From the NCBI RefSeq assembly GCF_027922325.1, contig NZ_BSFL01000002.1, positions 496,001-560,000 of the forward strand: a stretch of 64,000 nucleotides of DNA, given 5' to 3'. Origin of the DNA: Methylopila turkensis. GTDB taxonomy: Bacteria > Pseudomonadota > Alphaproteobacteria > Rhizobiales > Methylopilaceae. Shown in pieces: positions 21,013 to 30,436 of the stretch (its first letter is position 1; every line of letters begins with the position of its first letter). Below the pieces are notes generated by a model. It was not told the origin of the DNA. It saw only the letters and a list, made by a program, of their open reading frames with translations, and made no database searches. The position numbers were made by a program, and so were the translations under genes.

Positions 21013-21139
21013 CCGTGGGGGCTAGGCAGGCGCCTGCCCGCGGCGGTCCTTGCCGCGGCGGTGGAGCGTCGCGCCGGGCGTCGCGCTGACGCTGTCGATC
21101 GCGCTGATCGGAATCCAGTTCCGATGAAAGGCGCAAGGA

Positions 21140-21985
21140 TCAAGCGTCGACGGCGCTCGTGTCCCGATCGGCGGAATACGCCACGCTGCGCTGCCCTCTC
21201 GCCTCGGCAAGACGCTTTTCCAGCGCGGCGGTGATGGCCTCATAGGCCGAGCCGCCGAGAACCAGACGGAAGGGAGGCGTCGCCATGTCGGCGGCTGCGA
21301 TGATCGCGTCCACCGTGCGCGCCGCATCGCCCCTGACGACGAAGCTGCCGTCCGCGATGGCGCGCCGAACCGCCCCGGCCGGCGTGTCGTCGTAGACGGT
21401 CATCTCGGACGCGCGGTCGAGCCCGGCGCCGAAGTTCGTCGCCGTGGGACCTGGTTCGGCGATGATGAAGTCGATCCCGAACGGGCGCACTTCCTGAGCG
21501 ACGGCTTCGATGAAGCCTTCCACGCCCCATTTGGTGGCGTGGTAGAGGCTGAAATTCGGGTAGGCGATCTGGCCGCCTTCCGACGACACCTGAACGATAC
21601 GGCCGCCGCCTTGGCGGCGCAGGTGCGGGATCGCGCTTCGGATGAGCTCGATCGGGCCCATCAGGTTGGTCGCAATCTGACGGTCGATCTGCTCGCTCGT
21701 CACCTCTTCGGCCGCGCCGAACAGGCCGTAGCCGGCGTTGCTGACGACGACGTCGATCCGTCCCGCGCGGGCGAACGCGTCGTCGATCGTCGAGGAGACG
21801 GCGGCTTTGTCGGTGAGATCGAGGCGCAGCGTCGTGAGACGGTCGCCGTGGGCGCGCTCAAGCTCAGACAGCGCGTCCACGCGCCTGACCGTGGCGACCA
21901 CGCGGTCGCCGCGGACGAGCAGCCGCTCGGTCGCGATCCTGCCAATACCGGAGGAGGCTCCGGTGATGAACCATGTTTTGCTCAT
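21140..21985 (-). CDS. SDR-family oxidoreductase
   Basis: A 281-residue SDR with TGASSGIGRIATE at residues 8-20, NAGYG near 87, catalytic YHATKWGVEGF, and a C-terminal extension beyond the Rossmann core. Residues such as SNAGYGLFGAAEE resemble the retinol-dehydrogenase-like/'classical' SDRs used on hydrophobic alcohols or ketones. It converges on the FAD monooxygenase; downstream of its own start lies the SnoaL-like gene on the same strand, 84 bp away. Confidence 0.92.
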   Translation of the reverse strand: MSKTWFITGASSGIGRIATERLLVRGDRVVATVRRVDALSELERAHGDRLTTLRLDLTDKAAVSSTIDDAFARAGRIDVVVSNAGYGLFGAAEEVTSEQIDRQIATNLMGPIELIRSAIPHLRRQGGGRIVQVSSEGGQIAYPNFSLYHATKWGVEGFIEAVAQEVRPFGIDFIIAEPGPTATNFGAGLDRASEMTVYDDTPAGAVRRAIADGSFVVRGDAARTVDAIIAAADMATPPFRLVLGGSAYEAITAALEKRLAEARGQRSVAYSADRDTSAVDA

Positions 21986-22069
21986 TGGGGCTCTCGGGTG
22001 GCGACGCGCTCGGCTCGCTGGCTGAGGCGTCTCGATGCGAGGGATGGCGGACGAGACCGCAGGGGACGA

Positions 22070-22675
22070 TCAGGCGGCGCCCAGCTTCTGCAGAAGCGAT
22101 CGGACGTCGTAGCTCACCCATTCCTCGGCCAGGCGATCCTGCTCGTCGTAGCGGAAGAGGTTCATCACCTCCCACTCGACATGCCGGCCGTGGGGCCGCA
22201 GCGGCCCGACCGGCGAACGGCTGAACGTCGCCGTGAAGGTTCCGGAAAACATCGTCCGGGACGCCAGATAGCGTCCTTCGCCGACGATCGCGGCCCGCCT
22301 GATCCTGAGATCGGCGAACGCCGCCCGAAGCGCCGCGAAATAGGCCTTGAGTTCGCCGTAGGGCAGGTCTCCGCCGGGGCTATGGATGACGAAGTCCGGC
22401 GCGAAATAGGCGTCGAGCGCAGCGTCGTTCTCACGCGCGATCGCGTCTTCGCCGATGCGGATCAGGCCGGCCGCGAACCGGCTTTGCGACATGGGCCGGG
22501 GCGCGCCGGCGGCGGCGTCCGCGGATTCGCCGAACGCCACGGTCGGCGCCCCGATCAAGCCGAGAACCATGCCCATCTGGACCGCCTGCCGTCGGTTCGG
22601 CCCGGACGATCCGCCTGGGCGCACCGTCGTCGCGTCGCCGGCCATGGGTGTGGCCGAAGTTTCGGGCTCGCTCAT
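22070..22675 (-). CDS. Tat-exported SnoaL/ester-cyclase-like protein
   Basis: A 201-residue protein with an N-terminal twin-arginine-like signal (NRRQAVQMGMVLGLIGAPTV, about residues 27-46) followed by an NTF2/SnoaL-like domain (YFAPDFVIHSPGGDLP, and EEWVSYDVRSLLQ at the end). SnoaL-like folds act as polyketide cyclases, isomerases or simple ligand binders; the role here is unknown. ATG 22675 (MSEPETS) was chosen over an upstream frame. A LysR gene is divergent, starting 99 bp away, and is its likely regulator. Confidence 0.78.
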   Translation of the reverse strand: MSEPETSATPMAGDATTVRPGGSSGPNRRQAVQMGMVLGLIGAPTVAFGESADAAAGAPRPMSQSRFAAGLIRIGEDAIARENDAALDAYFAPDFVIHSPGGDLPYGELKAYFAALRAAFADLRIRRAAIVGEGRYLASRTMFSGTFTATFSRSPVGPLRPHGRHVEWEVMNLFRYDEQDRLAEEWVSYDVRSLLQKLGAA

Positions 22676-22773
22676 GATCGCTCCTGCAGCCTGTTCCTCC
22701 AGCCCATATGGACGATGCCCTCTGGCGCGATAATCATCGCAATCCGGCATGACCTCGTGAGGAGCGGTCACCA

Positions 22774-23718
22774 ATGCAAAGGCCCAGCCTCAACGACCTC
22801 GAAGCGTTCGTCGCTGTCGCCGACAATCGCAGTTTTCGAAAAGCGGCCGAGCGGCTCGGCGTCTCGCGATCGGCCTTGAGCCACGCGCTCCGTGAGCTTG
22901 AGCTGAAGCTCGGCGTCCGTTTGCTTCACCGCACGACGCGGAGCGTGTCGACGACCGATGCAGGGGCGCGGCTGCTGGCGCGGCTGAGGCCGGCGCTGGA
23001 CGATCTCGACGCCGCGTTCGACGTCGTGGCGGAAGCTCGCGGAAAGCCGAGCGGGTCGCTTCGCATCAACGCAGGCAAAGTCGCGGCGCGGTTCCTTATG
23101 CGGCGTCTCGTACCTGAGTATCTGGCGCGCTTCCCCGATGTCGAGGTCGATCTCGTCTCGGAAGGCCGCCTGATCGACATCGTGGAGCACGGCTTCGACG
23201 CCGGAGTTCGGCTCGGCGAGGCCGTTCCCCAGGACATGATCGGCGTGAAGCTTCTGGATGAGACGCGCTTCGTCGCGGTGGCGTCTCCGGGCTATTTCGC
23301 CGAACACGGCCAGCCGGAGACGCCGCTTGCGCTCGCGCGGCATCGCTGCATCCGCCAGCGCCTGCCCAGCGGAAAGCGCTACAGGTGGGAGTTCGGCCGA
23401 CATGGCGAAGAGATCGCGATCGACGTCCCCGGCGTTCTGACGCTCGACGACAACGATCTGATGGTCGAGGCGGCCGCGGCCGGAGAGGGCGTGGCTTACG
23501 TCCCGGAGCTCGCCGCGCTGGACCGCCTGTCGGACGGTCGTCTCGTGGCGACGCTCGACGATTGGTGCCCCTCCATCCCCGGCTTGATGCTCTACTACCC
23601 CGGCCGCCGCCACGTCCCGTCGCCGCTGCGGGCGTTCATCGATCTCGCGACGCATCAGCGGCAGGAACGAGGTTCTGAGGGCTCGGCTGCTAGGCGGCGG
23701 GGTCAACCCACCGCCTAA
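22774..23718 (+). CDS. LysR-family regulator
   Basis: A 314-residue LTTR. The N-terminal HTH reads DNRSFRKAAERLGVSRSALS, followed by the usual LLHRTTRSVSTTDAG, and a substrate-binding domain (LIDIVEHGFDAGVRLGE). It belongs to the common AaeR/CrgA-like subgroup often divergent from oxidoreductases. Here it diverges from the Tat-exported SnoaL-like gene. Confidence 0.92.
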   Translation: MQRPSLNDLEAFVAVADNRSFRKAAERLGVSRSALSHALRELELKLGVRLLHRTTRSVSTTDAGARLLARLRPALDDLDAAFDVVAEARGKPSGSLRINAGKVAARFLMRRLVPEYLARFPDVEVDLVSEGRLIDIVEHGFDAGVRLGEAVPQDMIGVKLLDETRFVAVASPGYFAEHGQPETPLALARHRCIRQRLPSGKRYRWEFGRHGEEIAIDVPGVLTLDDNDLMVEAAAAGEGVAYVPELAALDRLSDGRLVATLDDWCPSIPGLMLYYPGRRHVPSPLRAFIDLATHQRQERGSEGSAARRRGQPTA

Positions 23719-23811
23719 GAGCCGAACAGCCGGCGCTCAACGCCATCTCGGGCGTCGTCCTCTGGCGCGGACCGCGCCGCCGGGTTTCTTCGGAGCGACC
23801 TGCCGCATGCG

Positions 23812-24195
23812 TCACGTGCGGACGGCTGCGATGGCCTCGATCTCGATCATCGCGGCCGGATCGTAGAGCGCCCGGACCTCCGCGATCGTGTCGGCCGGAT
23901 AGGGCTCGGAAAAGAACGTCCGTCGCAGTTCGACCACTTCCGAAAACTGTCCCATGTCGGTGACGAAGATGGTCACCTTGATCACGTCCTTGAGGCTCGA
24001 TCCGCCGGCCTCCAGAGCGCGGCGGAGGTTCGCGAAGGCCTGTTCGCCCTGCGCCCGAAAGCCGCCCTCGACGATCTTGCCGTCGTCGCCCGCGCCCGCC
24101 TGGCCCGAGATGAACAGCAAATCTTTGAAGCGGATGCCCTGCGACAGCAGGTAGGGCGCGTAGTTGTCGGGCTCGGTGATGACGCGTTCCAGCAT
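23812..24195 (-). CDS. RidA/YjgF-family protein
   Basis: A 127-residue Rid-family protein (imine/enamine deaminase fold). LLFISGQAGAGDDGKIV, QAFANLRRALEAGGSSL and the C-terminal MIEIEAIAAVRT are typical, but the conserved Arg of the true RidA active site (GxxxPxR...) is not obvious. It is 32 bp downstream of an Old Yellow Enzyme gene and is probably cotranscribed. It may detoxify a reactive product of that enzyme, or act on the same substrate. Confidence 0.88.
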   Translation of the reverse strand: MLERVITEPDNYAPYLLSQGIRFKDLLFISGQAGAGDDGKIVEGGFRAQGEQAFANLRRALEAGGSSLKDVIKVTIFVTDMGQFSEVVELRRTFFSEPYPADTIAEVRALYDPAAMIEIEAIAAVRT

Positions 24196-24227
24196 GATCG
24201 TCTCCTCGGGATGATGATGAGCCGCCT

Positions 24228-25325
24228 TCAGGCGGCGAGCTCGCGATCCTTGACGTCCGCCACGGGACCAAGGATCGCGGGGTCGAAAGCCTCGACGGCG
24301 CGTCCCTCGCGCGCCCGGACCGGAAGGTCGGGATTGGCGAGCGCGCCCTTGCCGAGCGAGACGAGGTCCGCGCCCTGGGCGATGACGTCCGCCGCGCGTG
24401 CGAGGTCGTGCAGGCCGCCGTTCGCGATGATCGCGACGTTCGGCGCGTAGCGCCTGGCGAGCGCCGCGAGGCTCGCGTCGCCGCCCTCGAAGGCGGGACG
24501 CCAGGCCTCGTGCTCGGTGACATGGATGTAGTCGGCGCCGGCGTCCTTCAGCGCGCCGAAGATCGTCTCGGCGTCGGCCTCGCCGCCCGCCCATTTGTGC
24601 GCGAAGTCGTTGACCTTTCCCTGGGAGATCCGGACCCCGACCGCGACGGCGGCGCCGACCCGCTCGCGGACGGCCCCGAAGACCGCAAGGGTCAGCTCCA
24701 TCCGCCGCCGCGTGTCGCCGCCCCAGCGGTCGGCCCGCCGGTTGGTGTGGTCGGTCAGGAACTGATCTAGCAGGTAGCCGTTCGCGCCGTGAATCTCGAT
24801 CGCGTCGAAGCCCGATATCTCGACGGCACGGGCGGCCGAGGCGGCGAACCCTTCGATGGCGTCGGCGATCTGCTCTTCCGTGATCTCGGAGGGCGTGGGG
24901 TATCGGCCCTCGCCGCGATAGAACGCCATCTGCTCGCCCTTGGGCCGGATCGCCGACGGGCCGACGGTGGTCGGGCGGAAGCGGTTGCCCTGGCTGAGCG
25001 CGCCGGCATGCATGAGCTGCGCGACGATGCGCGCCCCATGGCGGCGCACGGTCTCGACCACCGGCGCCCAGCTGAGCGCCTGCTCCTCGTCGGCGAGGCC
25101 CGGCTGGTGCAGGTAGCCCTGCGCGTGAGCCCGGTCGGTGTAGAGCCCCTCCGTGATGACGAGGCCGAACCCGCCACGCGCGAAGCGATCGTAGTAGCGC
25201 CGCATCCGCTCCGTCGCGACGCCGTCGGCCGTGGCGCTGACGCGCGTCATAGGCGCGACCGCGAACCGGTTGCGGAGCGCCAGCCCGTTTATATCGATTG
25301 CCGTGAAGAACGTATCGTTGGACAT
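24228..25325 (-). CDS. Old Yellow Enzyme-family NADH:flavin oxidoreductase
   Basis: FMN-dependent ene-reductase of 365 residues, TIM barrel. Visible: RNRFAVAPMTRVSAT at the N-terminus, GARIVAQLMHAGA, the FDAIEIHGANGYLLDQFL motif with the His/Asn pair that binds substrate (HGAN), and C-terminal DLVSLGKGALANPDLP. It reduces activated C=C bonds; substrate unknown. It is divergent from a LysR gene (142 bp) and precedes the RidA gene. Confidence 0.92.
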   Translation of the reverse strand: MSNDTFFTAIDINGLALRNRFAVAPMTRVSATADGVATERMRRYYDRFARGGFGLVITEGLYTDRAHAQGYLHQPGLADEEQALSWAPVVETVRRHGARIVAQLMHAGALSQGNRFRPTTVGPSAIRPKGEQMAFYRGEGRYPTPSEITEEQIADAIEGFAASAARAVEISGFDAIEIHGANGYLLDQFLTDHTNRRADRWGGDTRRRMELTLAVFGAVRERVGAAVAVGVRISQGKVNDFAHKWAGGEADAETIFGALKDAGADYIHVTEHEAWRPAFEGGDASLAALARRYAPNVAIIANGGLHDLARAADVIAQGADLVSLGKGALANPDLPVRAREGRAVEAFDPAILGPVADVKDRELAA

Positions 25326-25467
25326 CTTTCGCCCGCCATGTCTTTGGGTCCGTCGCGCCTCGATGACGACGCTCGGACGGCAAGTTCCATGCGGTGAAAA
25401 TAGACAGGCGTCGCGCCGCCATGAAGCGCGGCTCGACGAGAAGCAGTTTATCGTTCAGTGATATGAT

Positions 25468-26355
25468 ATGGACCTCGACGACGTCGCTCTGTTCCACGCG
25501 ATCGCGTCAGCCGGAAGCCTGTCGGGCGCCGGCAGGCAGGCCGGGCTGTCGCCGATGGCGGTCAGCCGACGGCTCGCGACGCTCGAAAAGGAGCTCGGCG
25601 TCCGGCTGTTCCACCGCACCACCCGCTCCGTCGCGCTGACCAGCGACGGAGAGACGTTCCTGCCGCTCGCGCAATCGATGCTGGAGGCGCGCGAGGCGGC
25701 GGCCGCGGCCTTCGCGGAGAGCCGGGAGGCGGGCCTCAGCGGCGTCCTCCGGATCACGGCCCCGAACCTCATCGGCCGATCGATCGTGGTTCCGCTCGCC
25801 GTGCGGCTCATGGCGGAGAACCCGCTCCTCACGGTCGATCTGACCTTGAGCGACGGCATCGTGGACATCGTCGCTGGCGGCATCGACGTCGCGATCCGCG
25901 TCGCGACGCTGCAGGAATCCGGTCTGGTCGCCATCAAGGTCGCGGACAATCCGCGGATCCTGTGCGCTGCGCCGAGCCACGTCCAGGCGAACGGAGCGCC
26001 GCGCACGCTCGCCGAGCTCGACGATCATGTCTGTCTGACCCTTCACGCCATGGACGCCTGGGTGTTCGTCCAGGCCGGACGGCGGGTCGCGAAACGCGTC
26101 GTCGGCCGCCTGTCGGCGAGCAGCGTCGACGCGGTCCGGGCGGCGTGCCACGCGGGGGCGGGCTTTGCGCTGCTGACCTACTGGGACGTGGCGCAAGACC
26201 TCGCCGACGGAAGGCTTGTGGCGGCGCCGCTCGGCGACGCCGCGACCGAACCGCTCGCGATATGGGCGGTGCTTCCGACGCGGCGCCACGTGCCTGTGCG
26301 TGTGCGGCGCTTCATTGATGAGATGAAGGCCCTGCTTTCGAAACCGCCGGCCTAA
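25468..26355 (+). CDS. LysR-family regulator
   Basis: A 295-residue LTTR with HTH GSLSGAGRQAGLSPMAVSRR and LFHRTTRSVALTSDGE, then a periplasmic-binding-like effector domain. It lies opposite the OYE gene across a 142-bp space, the classical arrangement for a LysR regulator and its target. A TGATATGATAT stretch lies just before its start codon. Confidence 0.92.
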   Translation: MDLDDVALFHAIASAGSLSGAGRQAGLSPMAVSRRLATLEKELGVRLFHRTTRSVALTSDGETFLPLAQSMLEAREAAAAAFAESREAGLSGVLRITAPNLIGRSIVVPLAVRLMAENPLLTVDLTLSDGIVDIVAGGIDVAIRVATLQESGLVAIKVADNPRILCAAPSHVQANGAPRTLAELDDHVCLTLHAMDAWVFVQAGRRVAKRVVGRLSASSVDAVRAACHAGAGFALLTYWDVAQDLADGRLVAAPLGDAATEPLAIWAVLPTRRHVPVRVRRFIDEMKALLSKPPA

Positions 26356-26545
26356 CGTCGACCAAGCGCGGCGCGCTGAATGAATGTCCGCTCGCCGTAG
26401 GGCTTCAGGGTCGGCTTTTGGCGCTTCGCGCCTGACCGCCATGGACCGATCCGTCGATGCGAACGCATGCGGCGGCATGCGCTGAATCCCCATGACGCTT
26501 CAGGAGCAGTCGGGCCGCCGGAACCCGGTTCCGGCGGCCCGGTCC

Positions 26546-27058
26546 TCAATGGGCGCCCGAGACTTTCGCCTGCAGGCGCTGGGCGGCCCAGCCGGCCGCG
26601 ATGCCGAGGCTGGCGGCGGCGCAGAGCTCGGCGATCGACAGAAGGCTCGGCGCGAGGTGCGAGGCGAAGAACGTGATCAGGCCGAGGAACCAGGCCAGCA
26701 CGTTCTCGAACGGAGGCGTCGACCGAAAGGCGAGCACGATGGACGCCGCCACGAACACGACGGGTATGATGGACGCTTGGCCAAGCGTCGGGGTCAGGGC
26801 GCCGAGAGCGAGCGCGGCGCCGGCGCCGAGCGTGATCCCGAGCCAGACGCAGAGGCCAGTCTTGAGGCCCTCCGCCGCGGAGATCGGGCGCGTGAAGTAG
26901 GCGACCCAGCCTACGAACATCGCCCAGGGCGCAAAGCCCATCGTAAGGGATGCGAAGGCCGAGCAGGCCGCCACAATCGCGGCGACGCTAATGAAGATCA
27001 GGGACGCGGCCGGCGCCGCACGCCGCTCCACGACGGCGTCGTTCATGGGTTCGGACAT
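26546..27058 (-). CDS. DUF1097-type integral membrane protein
   Basis: A 170-residue protein with about five or six hydrophobic helices (for example LIFISVAAIVAACSAFASLT, WLGITLGAGAALALGALTPT and NVLAWFLGLITFFA). Composition and length fit the DUF1097 family, whose function is unknown; E. coli YcdZ is a member as I recall. It is the last gene of a leftward set after two SDR genes (47 bp from the nearer one), so it may move a substrate or product of theirs. Confidence 0.72.
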   Translation of the reverse strand: MSEPMNDAVVERRAAPAASLIFISVAAIVAACSAFASLTMGFAPWAMFVGWVAYFTRPISAAEGLKTGLCVWLGITLGAGAALALGALTPTLGQASIIPVVFVAASIVLAFRSTPPFENVLAWFLGLITFFASHLAPSLLSIAELCAAASLGIAAGWAAQRLQAKVSGAH

Positions 27059-27105
27059 TGTGAGGTCCTTTCAGGTTCCGATTGAGGGTGTCTGGCGCGC
27101 GGGCT

Positions 27106-28005
27106 TCAGGGCGCGACGCGGGGCGACAGCAGGTCTTCGAGTCCGATGTTGCGGAACATCTCGCGCCGCACCCGGTCGCCGACCGCGAACACGACCTCCG
27201 CGCCGTCCTGGGAGGGGTCGACATGCACCCGGAACGGGCGCTTGCCGTGCGGCGCGTCGACGATGGCCACCATGGCGCGCGCGACGTCCGCGACGTCGGC
27301 GTCGGGGGGCTCGAGCGCCGCGAGCCGGGTCATCACCTGGTCGGCGACGCCTTTGTAGGGGCCAGCCGCGTAGTCGTCGGCGCGCTCCTGATCGTCGGGC
27401 GCGCCGGCGTTGGCGAAGTGCTGGGTGCCCTTGGTGAAGGCGCCGGGCACGAGGATCGTGGTCTCGATCCCGTAGCGCGACAGCTCCGCCGCATAGGACA
27501 CCGCGACCGAGTCCATCGCGGCCTTGGCGGCGAAATAGGGCGCGAGGTAAGGCGGCGTGCCGCCGCGCGCGCTGCTCGATCCGACCCAGAGGAGCAGGCC
27601 TTCGCCCTGCCGACGTAGATGCGGCAGCGCCGCGCGGTTGACGCGCTGGGTCCCGAGGACGTTGACGTCGTACAGGGCGCCGTACTGCTCGGGCGTGAAG
27701 GCTTCCGCCGGTCCGAACACCATGTGGCCCGCATTGTGGACCACGACGTCGATCCGACCGGCTTCGCCGATTATCGCTGCGACGGCCGCGTCGGCGGACT
27801 CCTGCGACTGCACGTCGAGTTCGACGGCGCGCAGCGCGACCGAACGCTCGGCTGCATAGGCGCGGACCTCGTCGACCTTGGCGGCGTTCCGCGCGCGGGT
27901 CGCGCGCATCGCGGCGTAGACCGTGTGGCCGGCGTCGGCCAGCCGGCGCGCCGCGAGCGCGCCGAAGCCGGAGGATGCGCCGGTGATCAGGATCACCTTG
28001 CTCAT
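27106..28005 (-). CDS. SDR-family oxidoreductase
   Basis: A 299-residue SDR with TGASSGFGALAARRLADAG at the N-terminus, HNAGHMVFGPAEAF, and catalytic APYFAAKAAMDSVAVSYA. The extended C-terminus (VHVDPSQDGAEVVFAVGDRV) is usual for this subgroup. It is the middle gene of a leftward three-gene set (SDR, SDR, DUF1097) with a divergent LysR regulator. Confidence 0.92.
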   Translation of the reverse strand: MSKVILITGASSGFGALAARRLADAGHTVYAAMRATRARNAAKVDEVRAYAAERSVALRAVELDVQSQESADAAVAAIIGEAGRIDVVVHNAGHMVFGPAEAFTPEQYGALYDVNVLGTQRVNRAALPHLRRQGEGLLLWVGSSSARGGTPPYLAPYFAAKAAMDSVAVSYAAELSRYGIETTILVPGAFTKGTQHFANAGAPDDQERADDYAAGPYKGVADQVMTRLAALEPPDADVADVARAMVAIVDAPHGKRPFRVHVDPSQDGAEVVFAVGDRVRREMFRNIGLEDLLSPRVAP

Positions 28006-28089
28006 GTCTGTCTCCCTTGTCCGGTGTGGTTGTTTCGCCGTGTCAGGCGATCGGCGGCCGGCGCGGGGACCGGCCGCCGAGGCTCGCGA

Positions 28090-28833
28090 TCAGACCATTC
28101 CGCCATTGGCCCGCAGCGTCTGACCGTTGACCCAGCCGCCGTCGGGGCCGGCGAGGAACGCGACCGCCGCGGCGATGTCGGCGGGCTCGCCGAGCCGCTC
28201 CAGCGGGTTCATCTTGGCCATCCGCTCGATCACGTCCTGCGGCTTGCCGTCGAGGAACAGGGCGGTGGCGGTCGGCCCGGGCGCGACGGCGTTCACGGTG
28301 ATCCCGCGGCCGCGCATCTCCTTGGCGAGGATGGCCGTCATGGTCTCGATCGCGGCCTTGGTGGCGGCGTAGACGCCGTAGGTCTCGAGATTGAGCCCGA
28401 CCACGGACGTCGAGAAGTTCACGACGCGACCGCCGTCGCGCAGCCGCCGCGCGGCCTCGCGCATGGCGTTGAACGACCCCTTCAGGTTGATCGCGACGTG
28501 GCGGTCGAACAGCGCGTCGTCGCTGTCGGCGATCGGCTTGAGCGCCATGACGCCGGCGTTGTTGACCAGCACGTCGACGCCGCCGAAGGCGGTTTCGGCC
28601 GCGTCGAACATGCGTCTGACGGCGGCGGGATCGCTGACGTCGGCCTGCACGGTCACGGCGTCGCCGCCGGCCGCCTTGATGCGAGCCACGACGGTCTCGG
28701 CGTCCTTGTGGCCGCCGGCGTAATTCACCACGACCGTGAAGCCGTCCCGGGCGAGGCGTTCGGCGACCGCGGCGCCGATGCCGCGCGACGAACCGGTCAC
28801 GATCGCGACCTTGTTCGGCTTAATGTCCGTCAT
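28090..28833 (-). CDS. SDR-family oxidoreductase (FabG-like)
   Basis: A 247-residue classical SDR: VTGSSRGIGAAVAERLARDG, VNYAGGHKDAE (suggesting NADP preference through a nearby basic residue only weakly), NNAGVMALKPIAD, and YAATKAAIETMT. It ends GGWVNGQTLRANGGMV as FabG-like reductases do. It is the first gene of the leftward set; a LysR gene starts 112 bp away on the other strand. Confidence 0.93.
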   Translation of the reverse strand: MTDIKPNKVAIVTGSSRGIGAAVAERLARDGFTVVVNYAGGHKDAETVVARIKAAGGDAVTVQADVSDPAAVRRMFDAAETAFGGVDVLVNNAGVMALKPIADSDDALFDRHVAINLKGSFNAMREAARRLRDGGRVVNFSTSVVGLNLETYGVYAATKAAIETMTAILAKEMRGRGITVNAVAPGPTATALFLDGKPQDVIERMAKMNPLERLGEPADIAAAVAFLAGPDGGWVNGQTLRANGGMV

Positions 28834-28945
28834 CTTGGGTCTCCTTCGCTGACCGCCATGTCCGGCGGCGATGCGGGGAAGGTAGACCGCTGGTCGTTTG
28901 GAATAATCCCGGCTAGGCTGGCATCATAATTCGAGTTTTCGAACA

Positions 28946-29833
28946 ATGGATCGCTACGACGCCATGCGCGTCTTCGCCCGGATCGTCGAGCGAGGAAGCT
29001 TCACCCGCGCGGCCGAGGACCTCGGCGTGCCGCGCGCGACCGCGACCGAGGCGATCAAGGCCATGGAGGCGCGCCTCGGCGTGCGGCTGCTGCAGCGGAC
29101 CACCCGGCACGTCAGTCCGACGCTCGACGGCCAGGCGTTCTACGAGCGCTGCCTGCGGCTCATCGCGGACCTCGAGGACGCGGAAGGCGCGTTCGCCGGC
29201 GCGAAGCCCAGGGGCATGCTGCGCGTCGACGTGCATGGGACGCTGGCGTCCCACCACCTCATGCCGCGGCTGCCCGAGTTCGTCGCCGCCTATCCCGACA
29301 TCGAGCTCCACTTCAGCGAAGGCGATCGCTTCGTCGATCTGGTGCGCGAGGGGGTGGACTGCGTGATCCGGGTCGGGACCCTTCAGGACAGCGACATGAT
29401 CGTCCGCCGCCTCGGGCTGCTGGAGGAGGTCACCTGCGCCTCGGCCGCCTATTGCGACCGCTGCGGCGTCCCGCGCGCGCTGAAGGAGCTGTCGGGCCAC
29501 CGCATGGTCGGCTTCCGCTCCTCCGCCGCCGGCGCGATCCTGCCGCTCGAGTTCACGGTCGGTGGTCAGTTGCGCACCGTCATGCTGCGCTCCAGCGTCA
29601 CGGTCTCAGGCGCCGAAACCTACACGGCCGCAGCGCTCGCCGGGCTCGGGCTGATCCAGGCGCCGCGCTATCGGCTCGAGCGCCATTTCGCCTCCCGCGA
29701 ACTCATCCCGCTGCTCGAAGAGCACCCGCCCTCTCCGACGCCGGTGTCGGTTCTCTACCCCCGCGCAGGACAGCTCTCCGCACGGCTGCGCGTCTTCATC
29801 GACTGGATCGCCGACGCCATGGTCTTCCGATAG
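28946..29833 (+). CDS. LysR-family regulator
   Basis: A 295-residue LTTR: ERGSFTRAAEDLGVPRATAT HTH, LLQRTTRHVSPTLDG, then RVDVHGTLASHHLMPRLP. It is divergent from the SDR-SDR-DUF1097 set and probably controls it. Downstream of its stop, 29834-30029 looks non-coding: it contains a run of ten C near 29990 and sequence resembling degenerate alphaproteobacterial intergenic repeats. Confidence 0.92.
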   Translation: MDRYDAMRVFARIVERGSFTRAAEDLGVPRATATEAIKAMEARLGVRLLQRTTRHVSPTLDGQAFYERCLRLIADLEDAEGAFAGAKPRGMLRVDVHGTLASHHLMPRLPEFVAAYPDIELHFSEGDRFVDLVREGVDCVIRVGTLQDSDMIVRRLGLLEEVTCASAAYCDRCGVPRALKELSGHRMVGFRSSAAGAILPLEFTVGGQLRTVMLRSSVTVSGAETYTAAALAGLGLIQAPRYRLERHFASRELIPLLEEHPPSPTPVSVLYPRAGQLSARLRVFIDWIADAMVFR

Positions 29834-30029
29834 GCGGACTGCGAACGTTTCTCGTCCGCAAAGGGCGTGCGCCGGGATGGCTCAGGCTCCGCAGCGGCGG
29901 CTTGGTTGCAAGACGAAGGCCCGCTTTCGAGCAGTGGGCCAATGTCCTTCGTGGCGCCGAGTGGCGGCCCTTCCAGGTCGCAGCTGGCCCCCCCCCCGAC
30001 ATCAGGCGGGGCGCCGGATCCGACGGTGA

Positions 30030-30399
30030 CGAGTGGTCCCGCCTGGATCATCGCCACAGTCGCAAAAAGGTCGATTGCTTCGCCTCCACCTGGCGCATCG
30101 CCCCGATAGTCACAGAGCCAGTCGGCTTTGCGCGTGGCCGATAGCTCTGCGTCGAACAAGCCGACAAACATCGTCTCGTTGGGAGCTGGGCAAACGAATG
30201 CCGCCCACAGGCGACGCTCGCGAAAAAGCTTACGGCCGGCCGTCTGGGTGGCCTGGTATCGAGCAAAACCCTTTGCGTCGTTCCGCCAAAGATCGAACAA
30301 GGTCGCGTAGCGCGCGCCGGGTTTAGACGTGTGATGACGGATCACGCAGACATCGTGTGGCCTTAAGCCAGCGGCCATCAGAAGGTCATTGAAGGTCAC
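30030..30399 (-). pseudogene. Truncated N-terminal part of a GIY-YIG-family nuclease gene
   Basis: Reading left from ATG 30399, MTFNDLLMAAGLRPHDVCVI and RYATLFDLWRNDAKGFARYQ followed by WAAFVCPAPNETMFVGLF match, as I recall, the N-terminal domain of larger (about 300-residue) GIY-YIG proteins common in alphaproteobacteria. After about 118 residues the similarity stops and the frame continues into low-complexity sequence that overlaps the LysR gene. The GIY-YIG catalytic part is absent. The IS3 element begins 22 bp upstream of this start. Confidence 0.55.
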
Positions 30400-30436
30400 G
30401 CTTGGCCGGCCCCCATCGAGTGGTCCGGTTGCAATG

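Noticed and set aside
29755..30029. C-terminal part of the frame that begins at 30399
   Set aside because: It is low-complexity, overlaps the LysR gene, and contains the C10 run; only the N-terminal part looks like a true protein fragment.
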